DNA of 64,000 nt from Reichenbachiella agariperforans (GCF_900142205.1 NZ_FRAA01000001.1:1084803-1148802), one strand, 5' to 3'. Shown: positions 34,277-44,146, counted from the first letter of the stretch. Numbers and translations: made by a program. The notes: generated by a model not told the origin, from the letters alone.

Positions 34277-37200
34277 TTAGTCTACTACAATAGGGAAATC
34301 CTGTCCTCTGGAGTAAGTCACCGGAAACTGCGGTTTTCCCTTGAATTGTATGGAATACTCTGGCACCTGATCATCTAGGTAGGATTTGAGCTCATAGATG
34401 GTAACCTTACCGTCATGTGGTGCACCATCAGCCTTGCCCTGCAATGCCTCCAGCAACACATAGGTAAACAGTCCGTGACCTAGCTCTGCAAACTCAGTCG
34501 CATATTGCTCACTCCCAGATGCTGCGAGTATATGCACTCCGGTACTCCTAGACAGCTGGGCGAGTGCTTTTTCCTCCTCCGCTCCACGAGACGCCAGCAG
34601 CTGTGTAGAACTCCCCGACTGACAGGCATCCAATACGACCATCTGCTTTAGTGCTGCGATATTGGCCAGTTTCTGTTGGATTTCTCCAGCATAAATGGCG
34701 TGGGACTTCAGCTTTTTCTGATCATACAGACGAACATTTTCTGTAGGAATAAAATAGAAATCACCCTCTACCGTACTCCCATGCCCTGCATAATAAAATA
34801 GCAGAACATCTTCTGGCTTGGCACGGTCAGCCACTTGATCCAGTAGACTGAGAATATTCTCTTTGGAAGCGTCCTCATCATAGAGCGGATAATATACGAG
34901 CTCATCATACAGCTCTTTTCCCTTTTTCTTGATCAAATCTTGAAAACCTTCTGCATCCTCCTTGGCATAGTTGAGGTTTAGAATCGGGTTTTTGTAGGTA
35001 TTGATGCCAATCGTCACCACATGACACGTAATCTTCTCCGTCTCTCCTTCATAGTAAACCTCTTGCTCTACCACACTCGACTCTATCCTCTCCTCACTAA
35101 ATGCAGAGACAGACAGAACATTCTTACCAGAGACCAAGCGAACAGGAACATGCTTGTAAATCGTCTTTTTAGACTTTTCTTCCATACTCAACCCACGCTC
35201 CTTGCCCATGATGCGCTTGCCATTGTGTAGCACTCGAATTTCGTCCATCCCTCCACCTCCATTCGTTACCTTCACGACTACATCGATATCTCGATCAGTC
35301 ATCTTCTCACCTGCTTTGGGAGACACCAGCTCCACCTTGGGAGGCGGCGAGTCTTGTAATTTCTTTTTTAGATCCGAATCATAATGAAATGAAGCACCCA
35401 GCCTTAAGGACTCTCCTAGAATATCTGGACGATAAAAATCTTCGAAGAACTGATCCAAAGTAAAACTCTCCAATCCTCTGACAAAAAAGATGTTTTGCTT
35501 TGCCCCCTCAGTCGCATCAAAATAGCCGTTTACCGATTTCGTCAACCAGTCGTTTGGTCCCAAAAACACGTGTGAAGCAATTTCGTTCCCACTTTCCACA
35601 TCCCAATATCGTGTCGTGCCATCCAAACTACTACTGACAATCACACGATCATCATGAATAAATGCCACACCAGTAATCGCTCCCTTGTGGCCGATCAATT
35701 GCTTCAACTCCTTTCCAGATTTCAAATCCCACAGCCTAACTATGCGATCCGTACCTCCCGACAACAAGTACTGACCATGACTATCATAGCACACATCATA
35801 TACTGCTCCCTCATGACCGATGTACTTTTGGGACTGAAAACCTGTCTTGAGCTCCCATCTTTTGATCCGACCATCTAAACTGGCCGTCAAAAACTCTTCC
35901 CCTTTGACCTCTATATCAGTCACTACATCCTGATGTCCTATGTAATCCATCACGGGCGTACCTGTATCTATCTCTATGAGTTGAAGCTGCTGACCAAGCC
36001 CCCCTACCAACAAGTACTGATCGCGATACGCAAATGCCAAAGAGAATGGTGAACTATTCGAAAAACGATATTGGTTGATGCGCTCGCCAGTAGCCGTGTC
36101 CCATAAGATCGCTGACCCATCCCAGCTCCCCGACACCAGGTATCTACCATCGTCACTCAGTACCAGCGTAAAAATGAGATCCATATGTCCCTCAAAACTC
36201 CGCAACTCCTTGCCAGTCGTAACATCCCACAGTCGAATCACTCGGTCTCCACCTGCTGTATAGACATACTTGCTATCGGGAGTGAAAGCATAGTCAACGA
36301 CCACTTTATCATGCCCTTTGAGTTCCAACTTGACACGACCGCCTTCGGTATCCCAAAGATATGCTTCATGGTTATTATGTCCCTTGATCATGGTTTTCCC
36401 ATCAGGACTAATTTTTACACGATTCTGGATGGAAATAAATTTATTAACATTTGAGTGCCAGTAGGAGTTTCGGCTGAAAGCCAAACCACGATCATTCTCG
36501 GCATTGAGATAGCCGCTCAGCGTAGCGATCTGACGACCAGAAGTCGCCTCCCATATTCCTGCTACACGGTCCTCTCCAAAGGACATGAGCCTAGTCTCAT
36601 CACTACTCAATACAATCCCTACTAATTTTTCACCACTCTCACTCAGTACCTTTTTCGTTCCCTTCTCCTTGTCCCAAGCCACAATTTGGTGTTCGTCACA
36701 TGCATACACGCTGTTAGAGCTCAAAGCAACAGACAGATAATCATTGTCAGACTCCCCATAGGTTTTGATGAGTCGCATTCCTTTCATATCCCACAGCGAC
36801 AAGGCCCCAGACCGAGCAACTGAGACGAGCTCCTGATTCTGTTCATTCTGATCAAAATAGGTCAAACAACCTCCACAGCTACTTGCAGTAATATTGCGCA
36901 GCGTATCCAGCGGTGCTCCTGTCTCTAGCTCATACTTGATTAGTTTTCCGTCATCATTGCCCGTCAGTACGTGACCAGACAGCGGGTCAAAAGCGACCTG
37001 CACTCCATACTGTGTCTTGTCTACTTTATAAGGTGTGATTTGCTTCGGATCGTCTAGCTGGATCAACTGCACTACATACTGCCCCCCTCCAATGAGGATA
37101 GATTTCCCATCTGGCGAGAAAGCAATAGAGCTAATCCACTTCTGCCAATCAATCTCCTGTATATTTTCTCCAGTGATCATATCCCAGAGTATGACTCGAC

Positions 37201-37495
37201 CATCATTACCAGCTGTTGCGACGACTTGATCTGTCGGATGAAATGATACAGCGGTGACTCCTTTCGTATGCCCCGATAACGTACGCAACTGACGCCCTGT
37301 TTGACTATCCCAGATAATGGCTGTTTGGTCAGCACTGCCTGTCACCACCCACTGGTCATCTGGACTGAATGCCGCACAAAGTATGGTTCCTTCGTGTCCT
37401 CGCTGAACCACAGTACGAAGTGCTAAGTCTTGTGCTCTTAGACTGCATACAATTGACACGAGTATAAATAATAAGACGAGTATTCTTGATTTCAT
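34277..37495 (-). CDS. WD40-repeat protein with C-terminal caspase (C14) protease domain
   Basis: 1072 residues. Signal peptide (~1-21), then about 14 WD40 repeats (~30-690; e.g. FSPDDQWVVTGSADQTAIIWD, LSDDGRYLVSGSWDGSAILWD) making two beta-propellers. A beta-sandwich-like linker (~715-800) leads to a caspase/peptidase C14 domain (~830-1065): VVTIGINTYKNPILNLNYAKED, His905 in FYYAGHGST and Cys958 in VVLDACQSGSS, the catalytic pair of metacaspase-like enzymes. Exported caspase-WD40 proteins occur in Bacteroidota and cyanobacteria. Last gene of a three-gene operon with a ureohydrolase 4 bases upstream and sixA before it. Confidence 0.9.
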   Translation of the reverse strand: MKSRILVLLFILVSIVCSLRAQDLALRTVVQRGHEGTILCAAFSPDDQWVVTGSADQTAIIWDSQTGRQLRTLSGHTKGVTAVSFHPTDQVVATAGNDGRVILWDMITGENIQEIDWQKWISSIAFSPDGKSILIGGGQYVVQLIQLDDPKQITPYKVDKTQYGVQVAFDPLSGHVLTGNDDGKLIKYELETGAPLDTLRNITASSCGGCLTYFDQNEQNQELVSVARSGALSLWDMKGMRLIKTYGESDNDYLSVALSSNSVYACDEHQIVAWDKEKGTKKVLSESGEKLVGIVLSSDETRLMSFGEDRVAGIWEATSGRQIATLSGYLNAENDRGLAFSRNSYWHSNVNKFISIQNRVKISPDGKTMIKGHNNHEAYLWDTEGGRVKLELKGHDKVVVDYAFTPDSKYVYTAGGDRVIRLWDVTTGKELRSFEGHMDLIFTLVLSDDGRYLVSGSWDGSAILWDTATGERINQYRFSNSSPFSLAFAYRDQYLLVGGLGQQLQLIEIDTGTPVMDYIGHQDVVTDIEVKGEEFLTASLDGRIKRWELKTGFQSQKYIGHEGAVYDVCYDSHGQYLLSGGTDRIVRLWDLKSGKELKQLIGHKGAITGVAFIHDDRVIVSSSLDGTTRYWDVESGNEIASHVFLGPNDWLTKSVNGYFDATEGAKQNIFFVRGLESFTLDQFFEDFYRPDILGESLRLGASFHYDSDLKKKLQDSPPPKVELVSPKAGEKMTDRDIDVVVKVTNGGGGMDEIRVLHNGKRIMGKERGLSMEEKSKKTIYKHVPVRLVSGKNVLSVSAFSEERIESSVVEQEVYYEGETEKITCHVVTIGINTYKNPILNLNYAKEDAEGFQDLIKKKGKELYDELVYYPLYDEDASKENILSLLDQVADRAKPEDVLLFYYAGHGSTVEGDFYFIPTENVRLYDQKKLKSHAIYAGEIQQKLANIAALKQMVVLDACQSGSSTQLLASRGAEEEKALAQLSRSTGVHILAASGSEQYATEFAELGHGLFTYVLLEALQGKADGAPHDGKVTIYELKSYLDDQVPEYSIQFKGKPQFPVTYSRGQDFPIVVD

Positions 37496-37499
37496 AAGA

Positions 37500-38525
37500 T
37501 CAATCGATCAGACCACAGAGTTGATACAGCAATCGAGCTCCTACATTGGCATTCCACTGCTGATCGAACTTTTGAGGAGCTACTTCACATAGATCAAATC
37601 CTATTATCTTCCGTCCACTATTCTTCAATGACTGGAGCAAATAAATGGCTTGTTCATAAGCTATTCCGCCTGGTACTGGCGTCCCTGTTCCTGGACATAG
37701 CTCAGGTCTCAGTCCATCTATATCAAAGCTGACATAGACATGATCAGGCAGTTGTGCTATCATAGCGTCACAGAGCATCTTCCAGCTTTCCCCTTCATAA
37801 AGTTTATTTTTTATATCCTGATCAAAGAAAACAACTATCCGATCAGAACTCTCCTGCACTAGTTCATACTCCTCTTCACAGTAGTCCCGAATCCCTACCT
37901 GCACCAATTTGGATATTTGGGGATTTTTCAGTGCATTGTACATGATCGAAGCATGAGAATGGATAAACCCTTCATAAGCATCCCGCAAATCCATGTGTGC
38001 ATCGATCTGCAGTATCCCAAAATCATCGTACCGCTCTGCTAACGCATCCATGTATCCTAAAGGGCAACTATGGTCCCCCCCCAATAAACCTATGGATTTC
38101 CCCTCAGACAGTAGTTCTAGAGTCTCTGATTTTATCTTTAGGCGAAGTGACTCTGTCGCCTTATTGACCTTTGCTAACAATTCTTCACCATCGAAAGACT
38201 CCGCTTCCCCTTCGAGAAAAGCAATGTAAGGTTCGATTTTCGACCGCAACATATCGCTCTTTGCTTTGACTTTTCCTTCGATCGGACGCATCCATATGCC
38301 ACGCTTCCAAGGCGCTTCTTGGTTGGGCACTTCGAGATCTAGCTGAGCTGATGCTTCGAGAATAGACAATGGACCATATGCTGTCCCACGATTGTATGAT
38401 ACTGTGACTTCCCAAGGCACAGGATAGACTACTACTTCTGCTGACGATTGATCAAATGGCAACCCAAACAAAGTACCCTGTTTACCCGGGGCACTTGGGT
38501 CGTAACTCCCTAACTTTTCTGACAT
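37500..38525 (-). CDS. Ureohydrolase (arginase/agmatinase/formimidoylglutamase family)
   Basis: 341 residues. Dinuclear Mn2+ site motifs: GGDHSCPLGY, DAHMDLRDAYEG, then SFDIDGLRPELCPGTGTPVPGG, the family's third signature. Two features deviate: a long N-terminal part (~100 residues) before the first motif and Gly-Leu-Arg-Pro in the SxDxDxxDP region, so I do not assign arginase, agmatinase or formimidoylglutamase. It starts directly after the sixA stop (38526) and ends 4 bases before the WD40-caspase start, so all three should be co-transcribed. Confidence 0.9.
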   Translation of the reverse strand: MSEKLGSYDPSAPGKQGTLFGLPFDQSSAEVVVYPVPWEVTVSYNRGTAYGPLSILEASAQLDLEVPNQEAPWKRGIWMRPIEGKVKAKSDMLRSKIEPYIAFLEGEAESFDGEELLAKVNKATESLRLKIKSETLELLSEGKSIGLLGGDHSCPLGYMDALAERYDDFGILQIDAHMDLRDAYEGFIHSHASIMYNALKNPQISKLVQVGIRDYCEEEYELVQESSDRIVVFFDQDIKNKLYEGESWKMLCDAMIAQLPDHVYVSFDIDGLRPELCPGTGTPVPGGIAYEQAIYLLQSLKNSGRKIIGFDLCEVAPQKFDQQWNANVGARLLYQLCGLID

Positions 38526-39020
38526 TTATTCTAATTCCTTTGCACTTGTGTATTCGACCAGCTCAACATTGCCTTTCGAGAATTCATCCCATCCCCCGTC
38601 ATACTTTAAATGTACGATTCCAGCTGGTGAGACATTACCAATGATATCACCCGTGAGATATTCTGCCAAAAAACTGATGGCAGGATTGTGCGCGACCATC
38701 ACTACGGTGTGGAGGTGATTACCTAGTTCATTGATTGCCTTGAGCAAGATCCGCGTAGACGCTTCGTATAGATCATCTAATACCTGAATTTTACTAGGGT
38801 CAAAATCTATTTGCTCCACCAAAAATCCACTTGTCTGCCGTGTTCTCAATGCGCTACTCGCTAGAATAGCATCTGGCGATTTTGCTTGTCCTTTCAGGAA
38901 CCTTCCCACTTTGGATGCAACGATTTCTCCATCAGCCGTAAGCGGTCGATCGATATCCTTTATGTCAAAATTGTTGGCATCAGCCTCTGCATGTCTAATC
39001 AAAAATAGTTCCTTACTCAT
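38526..39020 (-). CDS. sixA: SixA-type phosphohistidine phosphatase
   Basis: 164 residues from the ATG at 39020 (another ATG lies 9 bases upstream). Histidine-phosphatase superfamily: FLIRHAEADANN (catalytic RHA), LASSALRTRQTSGFLVEQ, and VVMVAHNPAISFLAEYLTG. SixA removes phosphate from phosphohistidine in Hpt domains of phosphorelay kinases in the cytoplasm. First gene of the operon with the ureohydrolase and WD40-caspase. Confidence 0.88.
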   Translation of the reverse strand: MSKELFLIRHAEADANNFDIKDIDRPLTADGEIVASKVGRFLKGQAKSPDAILASSALRTRQTSGFLVEQIDFDPSKIQVLDDLYEASTRILLKAINELGNHLHTVVMVAHNPAISFLAEYLTGDIIGNVSPAGIVHLKYDGGWDEFSKGNVELVEYTSAKELE

Positions 39021-39138
39021 GTGAATCATCGATTTTTAGGTGGGGGGTAATTTATTCAGAAATCTATTTTTTGTATTTGCTTAAATCAATTTTTTTTATT
39101 GAACTTTGACGCTTTCACATTTAAACCTTTCATTTCGA

Positions 39139-41463
39139 ATGAACCTAGTAATAGTAGAGTCACCTGCAAAGGCAAAAACAATCGAAGGATATTTGGGTAA
39201 GGATTACAAAGTAACTTCTAGCTATGGTCATGTTCGAGATTTACAAAAAGGCAACAATGCCATAGATGTAGAAAACGGTTTTGCGCCCACCTACGAAGTA
39301 TCCAAAGACAAAAAAGACGTCATTCGGGATTTAAAGAAGCTGAGTAAGGAGGCTGACATAGTCTACCTAGCGAGTGATGATGACCGTGAGGGAGAAGCAA
39401 TATCATGGCACTTGAAAGAGGCTCTGAAGCTCAAGGACGACAACACCAAACGAATTGTATTCCGAGAGATCACCAAGAATGCGATTACACAAGCGATAGA
39501 TCATCCTCGCGGTATAGATATCGATCTCGTACACGCACAGCAAGCACGTAGAGTGCTGGACAGGCTGGTAGGTTTCGAGCTATCCCCTATCCTTTGGAAG
39601 AAAATCAAAACAGGTCTATCGGCAGGTCGCGTGCAGTCAGTCGCTGTTAGGTTAGTGGTCGACAGAGAACGTGAAATCGATAAATTCACCGCCGTTTCGT
39701 CCTATAAAATCAGTGCATTCTTCGACCTAGACCAAGGCAAAACATTAGTAGCAGAGCTGCCTAGCAAGTTCAAAACCGAAGCAGAAGCCAAACAATTTGT
39801 AGACGACTGTGTCGGTGCAGATTTCAAAATCGAAAACCTAGAAAAAAAACCAGGAAAGAAATCACCTGCTCCTCCCTTTACGACTTCTACACTACAGCAA
39901 GAAGCCAGTAGAAAACTAGGTTTTTCGGTCTCTAGAACCATGAGTGTAGCACAAAAACTATACGAAGGAGGTAAAATCTCCTACATGAGAACAGACTCCC
40001 TAAACCTATCAGATGAGGCGATGACAGCCGCCAAAGAGGAGATCAAATCGAGTTATGGCGATAGCTTTTCCAATCCCAGAAAATATAAAACCAAAAACTC
40101 TTCCGCACAGGAAGCTCACGAAGCTATCCGTCCTACTAGCTTCGCACTTCATAGTACAGGGGCTGATGATAGCGAAAAGAGACTGTACGATCTGATTTGG
40201 AAGCGCGCAATCGCTTCCCAAATGTCAGATGCTCAGATAGAAAAAACCGTCGCTAGCATCACGGTTTCATCTAGACCAGAGTTATTAAAAGCCTCTGGAG
40301 AAGTGATTAAATTCGAAGGTTTCCTAAAAGTCTACGTCGAGTCAGACGATGATGATGAAACTACTGAGACTGAACAAAAAGGAATGCTACCTCCACTAAC
40401 CGTCGGTCAAGACTTAGCACTACAGCAACTCATCGCCAAAGAAGGATTTACACGTCACCCCGCTAGATATACAGAGGCTAGTTTAGTGAAAAAACTAGAA
40501 GAAATGGGCATTGGCAGACCGTCTACTTATGCACCGACGATCTCTACTGTTCAAAAAAGAAACTATGTCATCAAAGAAGCTCGTGATGGACATGAAAGAA
40601 AATACAAGGAAATCATCCTAAAGAGTGACAAAGTCAAAACCACAGAAAACACGGAGATCACTGGTGCAGAGAAAAACAAACTTTTCCCTACCAACACTGC
40701 CATGGTGGTCAATGACTTCCTAGTAGAACATTTTCCAAACGTCATCGACTTCTCTTTTACTGCGAATGTAGAAAAGGAATTTGATGAGATTTCGAACGGA
40801 ACCAAGACATGGAACAGTATGATCGCTGCATTCTATGGTGACTTCCATAGCAAAGTAGAAACAACCGAAAAAATAGAACGTTCGGAAATTGGCACTACCA
40901 GAGAGCTAGGAAATGACCCTAAAACTGGACTACCTATCTACGCTAGATTGGGTCGGTTTGGCGCTATGGTTCAGCTCGGCGACATGAGCGATGACGAGGA
41001 TGCAGAAAAACCAAAATATGCCAGTCTACGAAAAGGTCAATTCTTGGAAAGTTTGACGCTAGAAGATGCGCTTGAACTATTTAAACTCCCTAGACAAGTC
41101 GGTGAGTTTGAAGATAAAGTGATGACTGCTGCAATTGGTCGATTTGGACCATACATCAGGCATGATGGCAAGTTCGTTTCTATTCCTAAAGAAGTAGACC
41201 CCTTGCAAATCACTGCTGACGAGTCTATAGAACTCATCTTGGCCAAAAGAAAGGCAGACGCAGAAAAGCACATTAAGTCATTTGATGAAAACCCTGATGT
41301 ACAAGTACTAAATGGACGATGGGGTCCCTACATCAAGTTTGGTAAGAAAAACGTCAAAATACCTAAGGATACCGATCCTCAGGCTTTGACTTATGAAGAC
41401 TGTGTAGAACTCGAGAAAAAAGCTCCTGAAAAGAAACGTGGAACAGTAAAGAAGAAGAAATAA
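39139..41463 (+). CDS. topA: DNA topoisomerase I
   Basis: 774 residues, type IA topoisomerase that relaxes negative supercoils. The ATG at 39139 puts the Toprim strand at the start (MNLVIVESPAKAKTIEGYLG); the ORF extends to a TTG at 39106. DDREGEAISWHL contributes the acidic Toprim site. The catalytic Tyr lies in ISYMRTDSLNLS. QEAHEAIRPTS, GIGRPSTYAPT and WPTNTAMVVNDF-like segments are standard. The C-terminus has topoisomerase C-terminal repeats with GRFGPYI and GRWGPYIKFGKK in place of zinc ribbons, and a basic Lys-rich tail, as is common in Bacteroidota. Confidence 0.97.
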   Translation: MNLVIVESPAKAKTIEGYLGKDYKVTSSYGHVRDLQKGNNAIDVENGFAPTYEVSKDKKDVIRDLKKLSKEADIVYLASDDDREGEAISWHLKEALKLKDDNTKRIVFREITKNAITQAIDHPRGIDIDLVHAQQARRVLDRLVGFELSPILWKKIKTGLSAGRVQSVAVRLVVDREREIDKFTAVSSYKISAFFDLDQGKTLVAELPSKFKTEAEAKQFVDDCVGADFKIENLEKKPGKKSPAPPFTTSTLQQEASRKLGFSVSRTMSVAQKLYEGGKISYMRTDSLNLSDEAMTAAKEEIKSSYGDSFSNPRKYKTKNSSAQEAHEAIRPTSFALHSTGADDSEKRLYDLIWKRAIASQMSDAQIEKTVASITVSSRPELLKASGEVIKFEGFLKVYVESDDDDETTETEQKGMLPPLTVGQDLALQQLIAKEGFTRHPARYTEASLVKKLEEMGIGRPSTYAPTISTVQKRNYVIKEARDGHERKYKEIILKSDKVKTTENTEITGAEKNKLFPTNTAMVVNDFLVEHFPNVIDFSFTANVEKEFDEISNGTKTWNSMIAAFYGDFHSKVETTEKIERSEIGTTRELGNDPKTGLPIYARLGRFGAMVQLGDMSDDEDAEKPKYASLRKGQFLESLTLEDALELFKLPRQVGEFEDKVMTAAIGRFGPYIRHDGKFVSIPKEVDPLQITADESIELILAKRKADAEKHIKSFDENPDVQVLNGRWGPYIKFGKKNVKIPKDTDPQALTYEDCVELEKKAPEKKRGTVKKKK

Positions 41464-41475
41464 CTTCTTCTTTAC
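41446..41475. terminator. Hairpin over the topA stop codon
   Basis: Perfect 12-base arms GTAAAGAAGAAG and CTTCTTCTTTAC around AAATAA, containing the topA stop and touching the convergent Crp-family stop at 41472. No T-run follows, so it may be a weak terminator or chance from the Lys-rich codons. Confidence 0.45.
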
Positions 41476-42161
41476 ACCAATAAATCCATATCTCTAATCA
41501 ATATCCTTCTTCTATCGAAGTTGATGATATTTTTCTCTTTGAGATGATTCAAAGTAGTCGTTACCGTCTGGCGAGAAGTACCCGTCAGGCTAGCGATATC
41601 TTTGTGAGTAAAATTATTTTTGATCAAGGTTTCAAAACCTACTTTCTGACCATTCTCCAGTGCCAAGTCTCTTAAGAAATCTACCACTCTGGTTCTTGAA
41701 TCTTTAGAGGTGATGGATTCCAAACGCTTTTCTAACCCCTCTAATTTCTTCGCCAATATATCAATCACCTTTTGGTTGAGTTGAGCATTTTGACGAGAGG
41801 CTTGAAGTACATCCTCGACCATAAATACTTTCACACGGGTGTCTGCGGTGACTACTTGAGCATACTCCGCTCTGACACGATCGCCTGACAATGCCTTTTC
41901 TCCAAATACATTTCCAGTATTTAATATCGCCTTGACTACTTCCTTACCAGAAGAATCCGTCTTTGCGATCTTCACACTTCCCTCCTCGATCAAGTATATC
42001 TTATCAGATACATGACCGTTCTCATAAACCAGCTCATCCTTTGAAAACTCCTTTGTGATGGATGCTACATTTGACAAAGCGTCTTCCGTTACCATTTCTG
42101 CTGTGTTTCTAAATCCTGTAAGCAAATCATTGCTGTTTCCTATGTTTTTCTCGATAATCAT
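41472..42161 (-). CDS. Crp/Fnr-family transcriptional regulator
   Basis: 229 residues. Cyclic-nucleotide-binding-like roll (~35-150; DELVYENGHVSDKIYLIEEGSVKIAKTDSSGKEVVKAI, GNVFGEKALSG) and C-terminal winged helix with THKDIASLTGTSRQTVTTTL as recognition helix. No N-terminal Cys cluster, so it is not an Fe-S FNR; closer to CRP-like global regulators of Bacteroidota. Divergent from the hemJ-SCO-cytochrome c operon (128 bases between starts), making that operon a possible target. Confidence 0.92.
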   Translation of the reverse strand: MIIEKNIGNSNDLLTGFRNTAEMVTEDALSNVASITKEFSKDELVYENGHVSDKIYLIEEGSVKIAKTDSSGKEVVKAILNTGNVFGEKALSGDRVRAEYAQVVTADTRVKVFMVEDVLQASRQNAQLNQKVIDILAKKLEGLEKRLESITSKDSRTRVVDFLRDLALENGQKVGFETLIKNNFTHKDIASLTGTSRQTVTTTLNHLKEKNIINFDRRRILIRDMDLLV

Positions 42162-42220
42162 ATTTTTTTCGGTTAAATGTCCTTAACAAAATTTATTCTA
42201 GTCGAATCCCCCTTTTGTCC

Positions 42221-42272
42221 TACATTTGCCATCCTTACTAGCAAGTAAAACTTCCTTTGAACTCTATATTTG
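42221..42272 (+). promoter_or_regulatory. Two candidate -7 boxes before hemJ
   Basis: TACATTTG at 42221-42228 and TATATTTG at 42265-42272 both match TAnnTTTG; the second lies 18 bases before the hemJ ATG. -33 boxes are not clear. Confidence 0.4.
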
Positions 42273-42289
42273 CCAAAGATTACTTCGCC

Positions 42290-42823
42290 ATGATATACCT
42301 ATATCTCAAAGCCACACACATTATTTTTGTAGTTACATGGTTTGCTGGACTATTTTATATGGTCAGACTCTTCATCTATTCGACAGAAGCGAATGCAAAA
42401 GCTGAGCCAGAAAAATCTATCCTTACCAAACAGCTACTACTTATGCAGTCACGGCTATGGTATATCATCACTATGCCATCTGCTGTCATAACGCTTTTTC
42501 TGGGTGGATGGTTGGCTTATTTAATGAATTACTGGCAACAACCTTGGTTTCATGTTAAGCTCACGCTACTAGTCGGTCTCTATACATATCACATCATTTG
42601 TGGGCGATTACATAACCAAATGACCAAGGGCGTCTTTAAATACAGCTCTAAACAATACCGAATATGGAATGAAATAGCCACTTTATTTTTATTCTCGATC
42701 GTGTACGTGGTAATCTTAAAAAACTCATTAAACTGGATCTGGGGCGTAGTTGGGCTAATCGGTCTTAGTGTAATACTAATGCTCGGAATCAAATTATATA
42801 AAACCGTAAAAAAAGATGATTAA
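42290..42823 (+). CDS. hemJ: HemJ-type protoporphyrinogen oxidase
   Basis: 177 residues from the ATG at 42290, which places the motif MIYLYLKATHIIFVVTWFAG at the start. Four hydrophobic helices, conserved His in the first (THIIFV), WFHVKLTLLVGLYTYHIICGR (His and Arg) and a C-terminal TM. HemJ oxidises protoporphyrinogen IX to protoporphyrin IX in haem synthesis, in the inner membrane. Overlaps the SCO gene by 8 bases: the three genes here serve haem and copper-dependent respiration. Confidence 0.88.
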   Translation: MIYLYLKATHIIFVVTWFAGLFYMVRLFIYSTEANAKAEPEKSILTKQLLLMQSRLWYIITMPSAVITLFLGGWLAYLMNYWQQPWFHVKLTLLVGLYTYHIICGRLHNQMTKGVFKYSSKQYRIWNEIATLFLFSIVYVVILKNSLNWIWGVVGLIGLSVILMLGIKLYKTVKKDD

Positions 42824-43475
42824 CCTGTTGCCCTTCTCTCGATACAGCTTTTTGGCTGCTTGGCTTTTGTTTTTCTCATGTGAGACCAAAAAAAAAGAAC
42901 TGCCTATCCTAGGTAGACCTACAATCACTACCCAAGTAATAGAGAACCAAACCGTAATAGATACCATTTCACACAAAATCGCAGACTTTTCACTACTCAA
43001 TCAAGACAGTCTACAGATTACCAATTCATCTCTCGCTGGTAAAATTTATGTCGCGGACTTTTTCTTCACATCCTGCCCGACAATATGCCCTGTAATGAAG
43101 AAACAACTATTGCGTGTGTATGAGAGGTATCTAGAGGATGATAGAATTATGATCGTATCACATAGCATTGACCCTACTTATGACAATGTAAACGTCTTGT
43201 CTGACTACAGCGATGCGCTAGGCGTGATCAGTGACAAGTGGCATTTTCTAACAGGTGATCAAGACGAAATCTATCAACTAGGTGAAAAAAGCTATATGGT
43301 CACTGCAGGTGCAGACGAAGATGCTCCTGGTGGCTATATTCATAGCGGTGCATTCTTACTCGTCGATACCAATCGTCAAATCAGAGGAGTATATGATGGA
43401 ACCATGAAAGAACAGGTAGACCAACTGATTATTGATATTGATATACTATTAGATGAAGAATTTGGTAAAAAATAG
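42816..43475 (+). CDS. SCO1/SenC-family copper chaperone lipoprotein
   Basis: 219 residues. N-terminal lipoprotein-type signal (FLAAWLLFFSC). Thioredoxin-like fold with the copper-binding motif Cys87-Pro-Thr-Ile-Cys91 and His176 in GGYIHSGAF. SCO proteins deliver copper to the CuA site of cytochrome c oxidase in the periplasm and can reduce disulfides. Overlaps both neighbours (hemJ by 8, cytochrome c by 23 bases). Confidence 0.92.
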   Translation: MINLLPFSRYSFLAAWLLFFSCETKKKELPILGRPTITTQVIENQTVIDTISHKIADFSLLNQDSLQITNSSLAGKIYVADFFFTSCPTICPVMKKQLLRVYERYLEDDRIMIVSHSIDPTYDNVNVLSDYSDALGVISDKWHFLTGDQDEIYQLGEKSYMVTAGADEDAPGGYIHSGAFLLVDTNRQIRGVYDGTMKEQVDQLIIDIDILLDEEFGKK

Positions 43476-43878
43476 CTCATTTATCATCTGCCTTGGCCTA
43501 TTCATACTATCCTGCAGTGAAAACAGAAAAGAAGAAATCAAGCTGCAGCAGTACACCTATCAGGGAAGTGAACTATACAAGGCCCACTGCACCAACTGCC
43601 ATCAGGCCGACGGCAGTGGTCTAGGGAAACTTATCCCTCCTATTGACTCTACCTACCTAAGTACAAATCTAACGCAGGTAATCTGTGGGATCAAATATGG
43701 ATTGACGGGTGCAATGACTATACAAAACATCCATTTCGATAAGGACATGCCTGGTAATACCAGACTAACCGCACTAGAAATTGCAGAGATTGTCACTTAT
43801 ATCGATCAAAAATGGGGAAAAAGAAGAGGCATAATCAGGCCTAAAGTAGTTTCGAAAGCCTTAAGAGACTGTCAATAG
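43453..43878 (+). CDS. Small c-type cytochrome lipoprotein
   Basis: 141 residues. Lipoprotein signal (FIICLGLFILSC, Cys21). Single haem-binding motif Cys46-x2-Cys49-His50 (CTNCHQADGSG) and likely distal Met in DKDMPGNTRL. A class I cytochrome c domain, presumably carrying electrons to the oxidase whose assembly the two upstream genes support. ATG at 43453 overlaps the SCO gene by 23 bases. Confidence 0.9.
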   Translation: MKNLVKNSSFIICLGLFILSCSENRKEEIKLQQYTYQGSELYKAHCTNCHQADGSGLGKLIPPIDSTYLSTNLTQVICGIKYGLTGAMTIQNIHFDKDMPGNTRLTALEIAEIVTYIDQKWGKRRGIIRPKVVSKALRDCQ

Positions 43879-44050
43879 TCGTTTCATCTCTGAAAATCTA
43901 TCATTGATCTTTTGTAATCCTTCATCGATCGATTCATCTATTTGGACTCTCCCTTGATCGAATTAATTTACCATTGAATGGCTCTCGGTTTAGTTTTAAC
44001 CCAAGAAAAGGAAGCAACTCCTGATCTATATTCACCTAAAACCAAAAACC

Positions 44051-44146
44051 ATGTTAACTGTATTCCTGATTTTTTCTCTTACCATTGTTACTATTTCATA
44101 CCTCAGGTATAAAGCCATCTTAACTAAGCATCATAGCACAGAATAA
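44051..44146 (+). CDS. Putative 31-residue single-TM peptide
   Basis: Short ORF in the 445-base gap between the cytochrome c and antiporter genes. It encodes MLTVFLIFSLTIVTISYLRY and a charged tail ending HHSTE, a plausible single transmembrane peptide. No Shine-Dalgarno is visible. The rest of the gap (43879-44323) is AT-rich and shows nothing else. Confidence 0.35.
   Translation: MLTVFLIFSLTIVTISYLRYKAILTKHHSTE

Noticed and set aside
39106-39138. Upstream extension of topA from TTG
   Set aside because: Residues before MNLVIVESPAKAK have no family match; ATG at 39139 gives the standard start.
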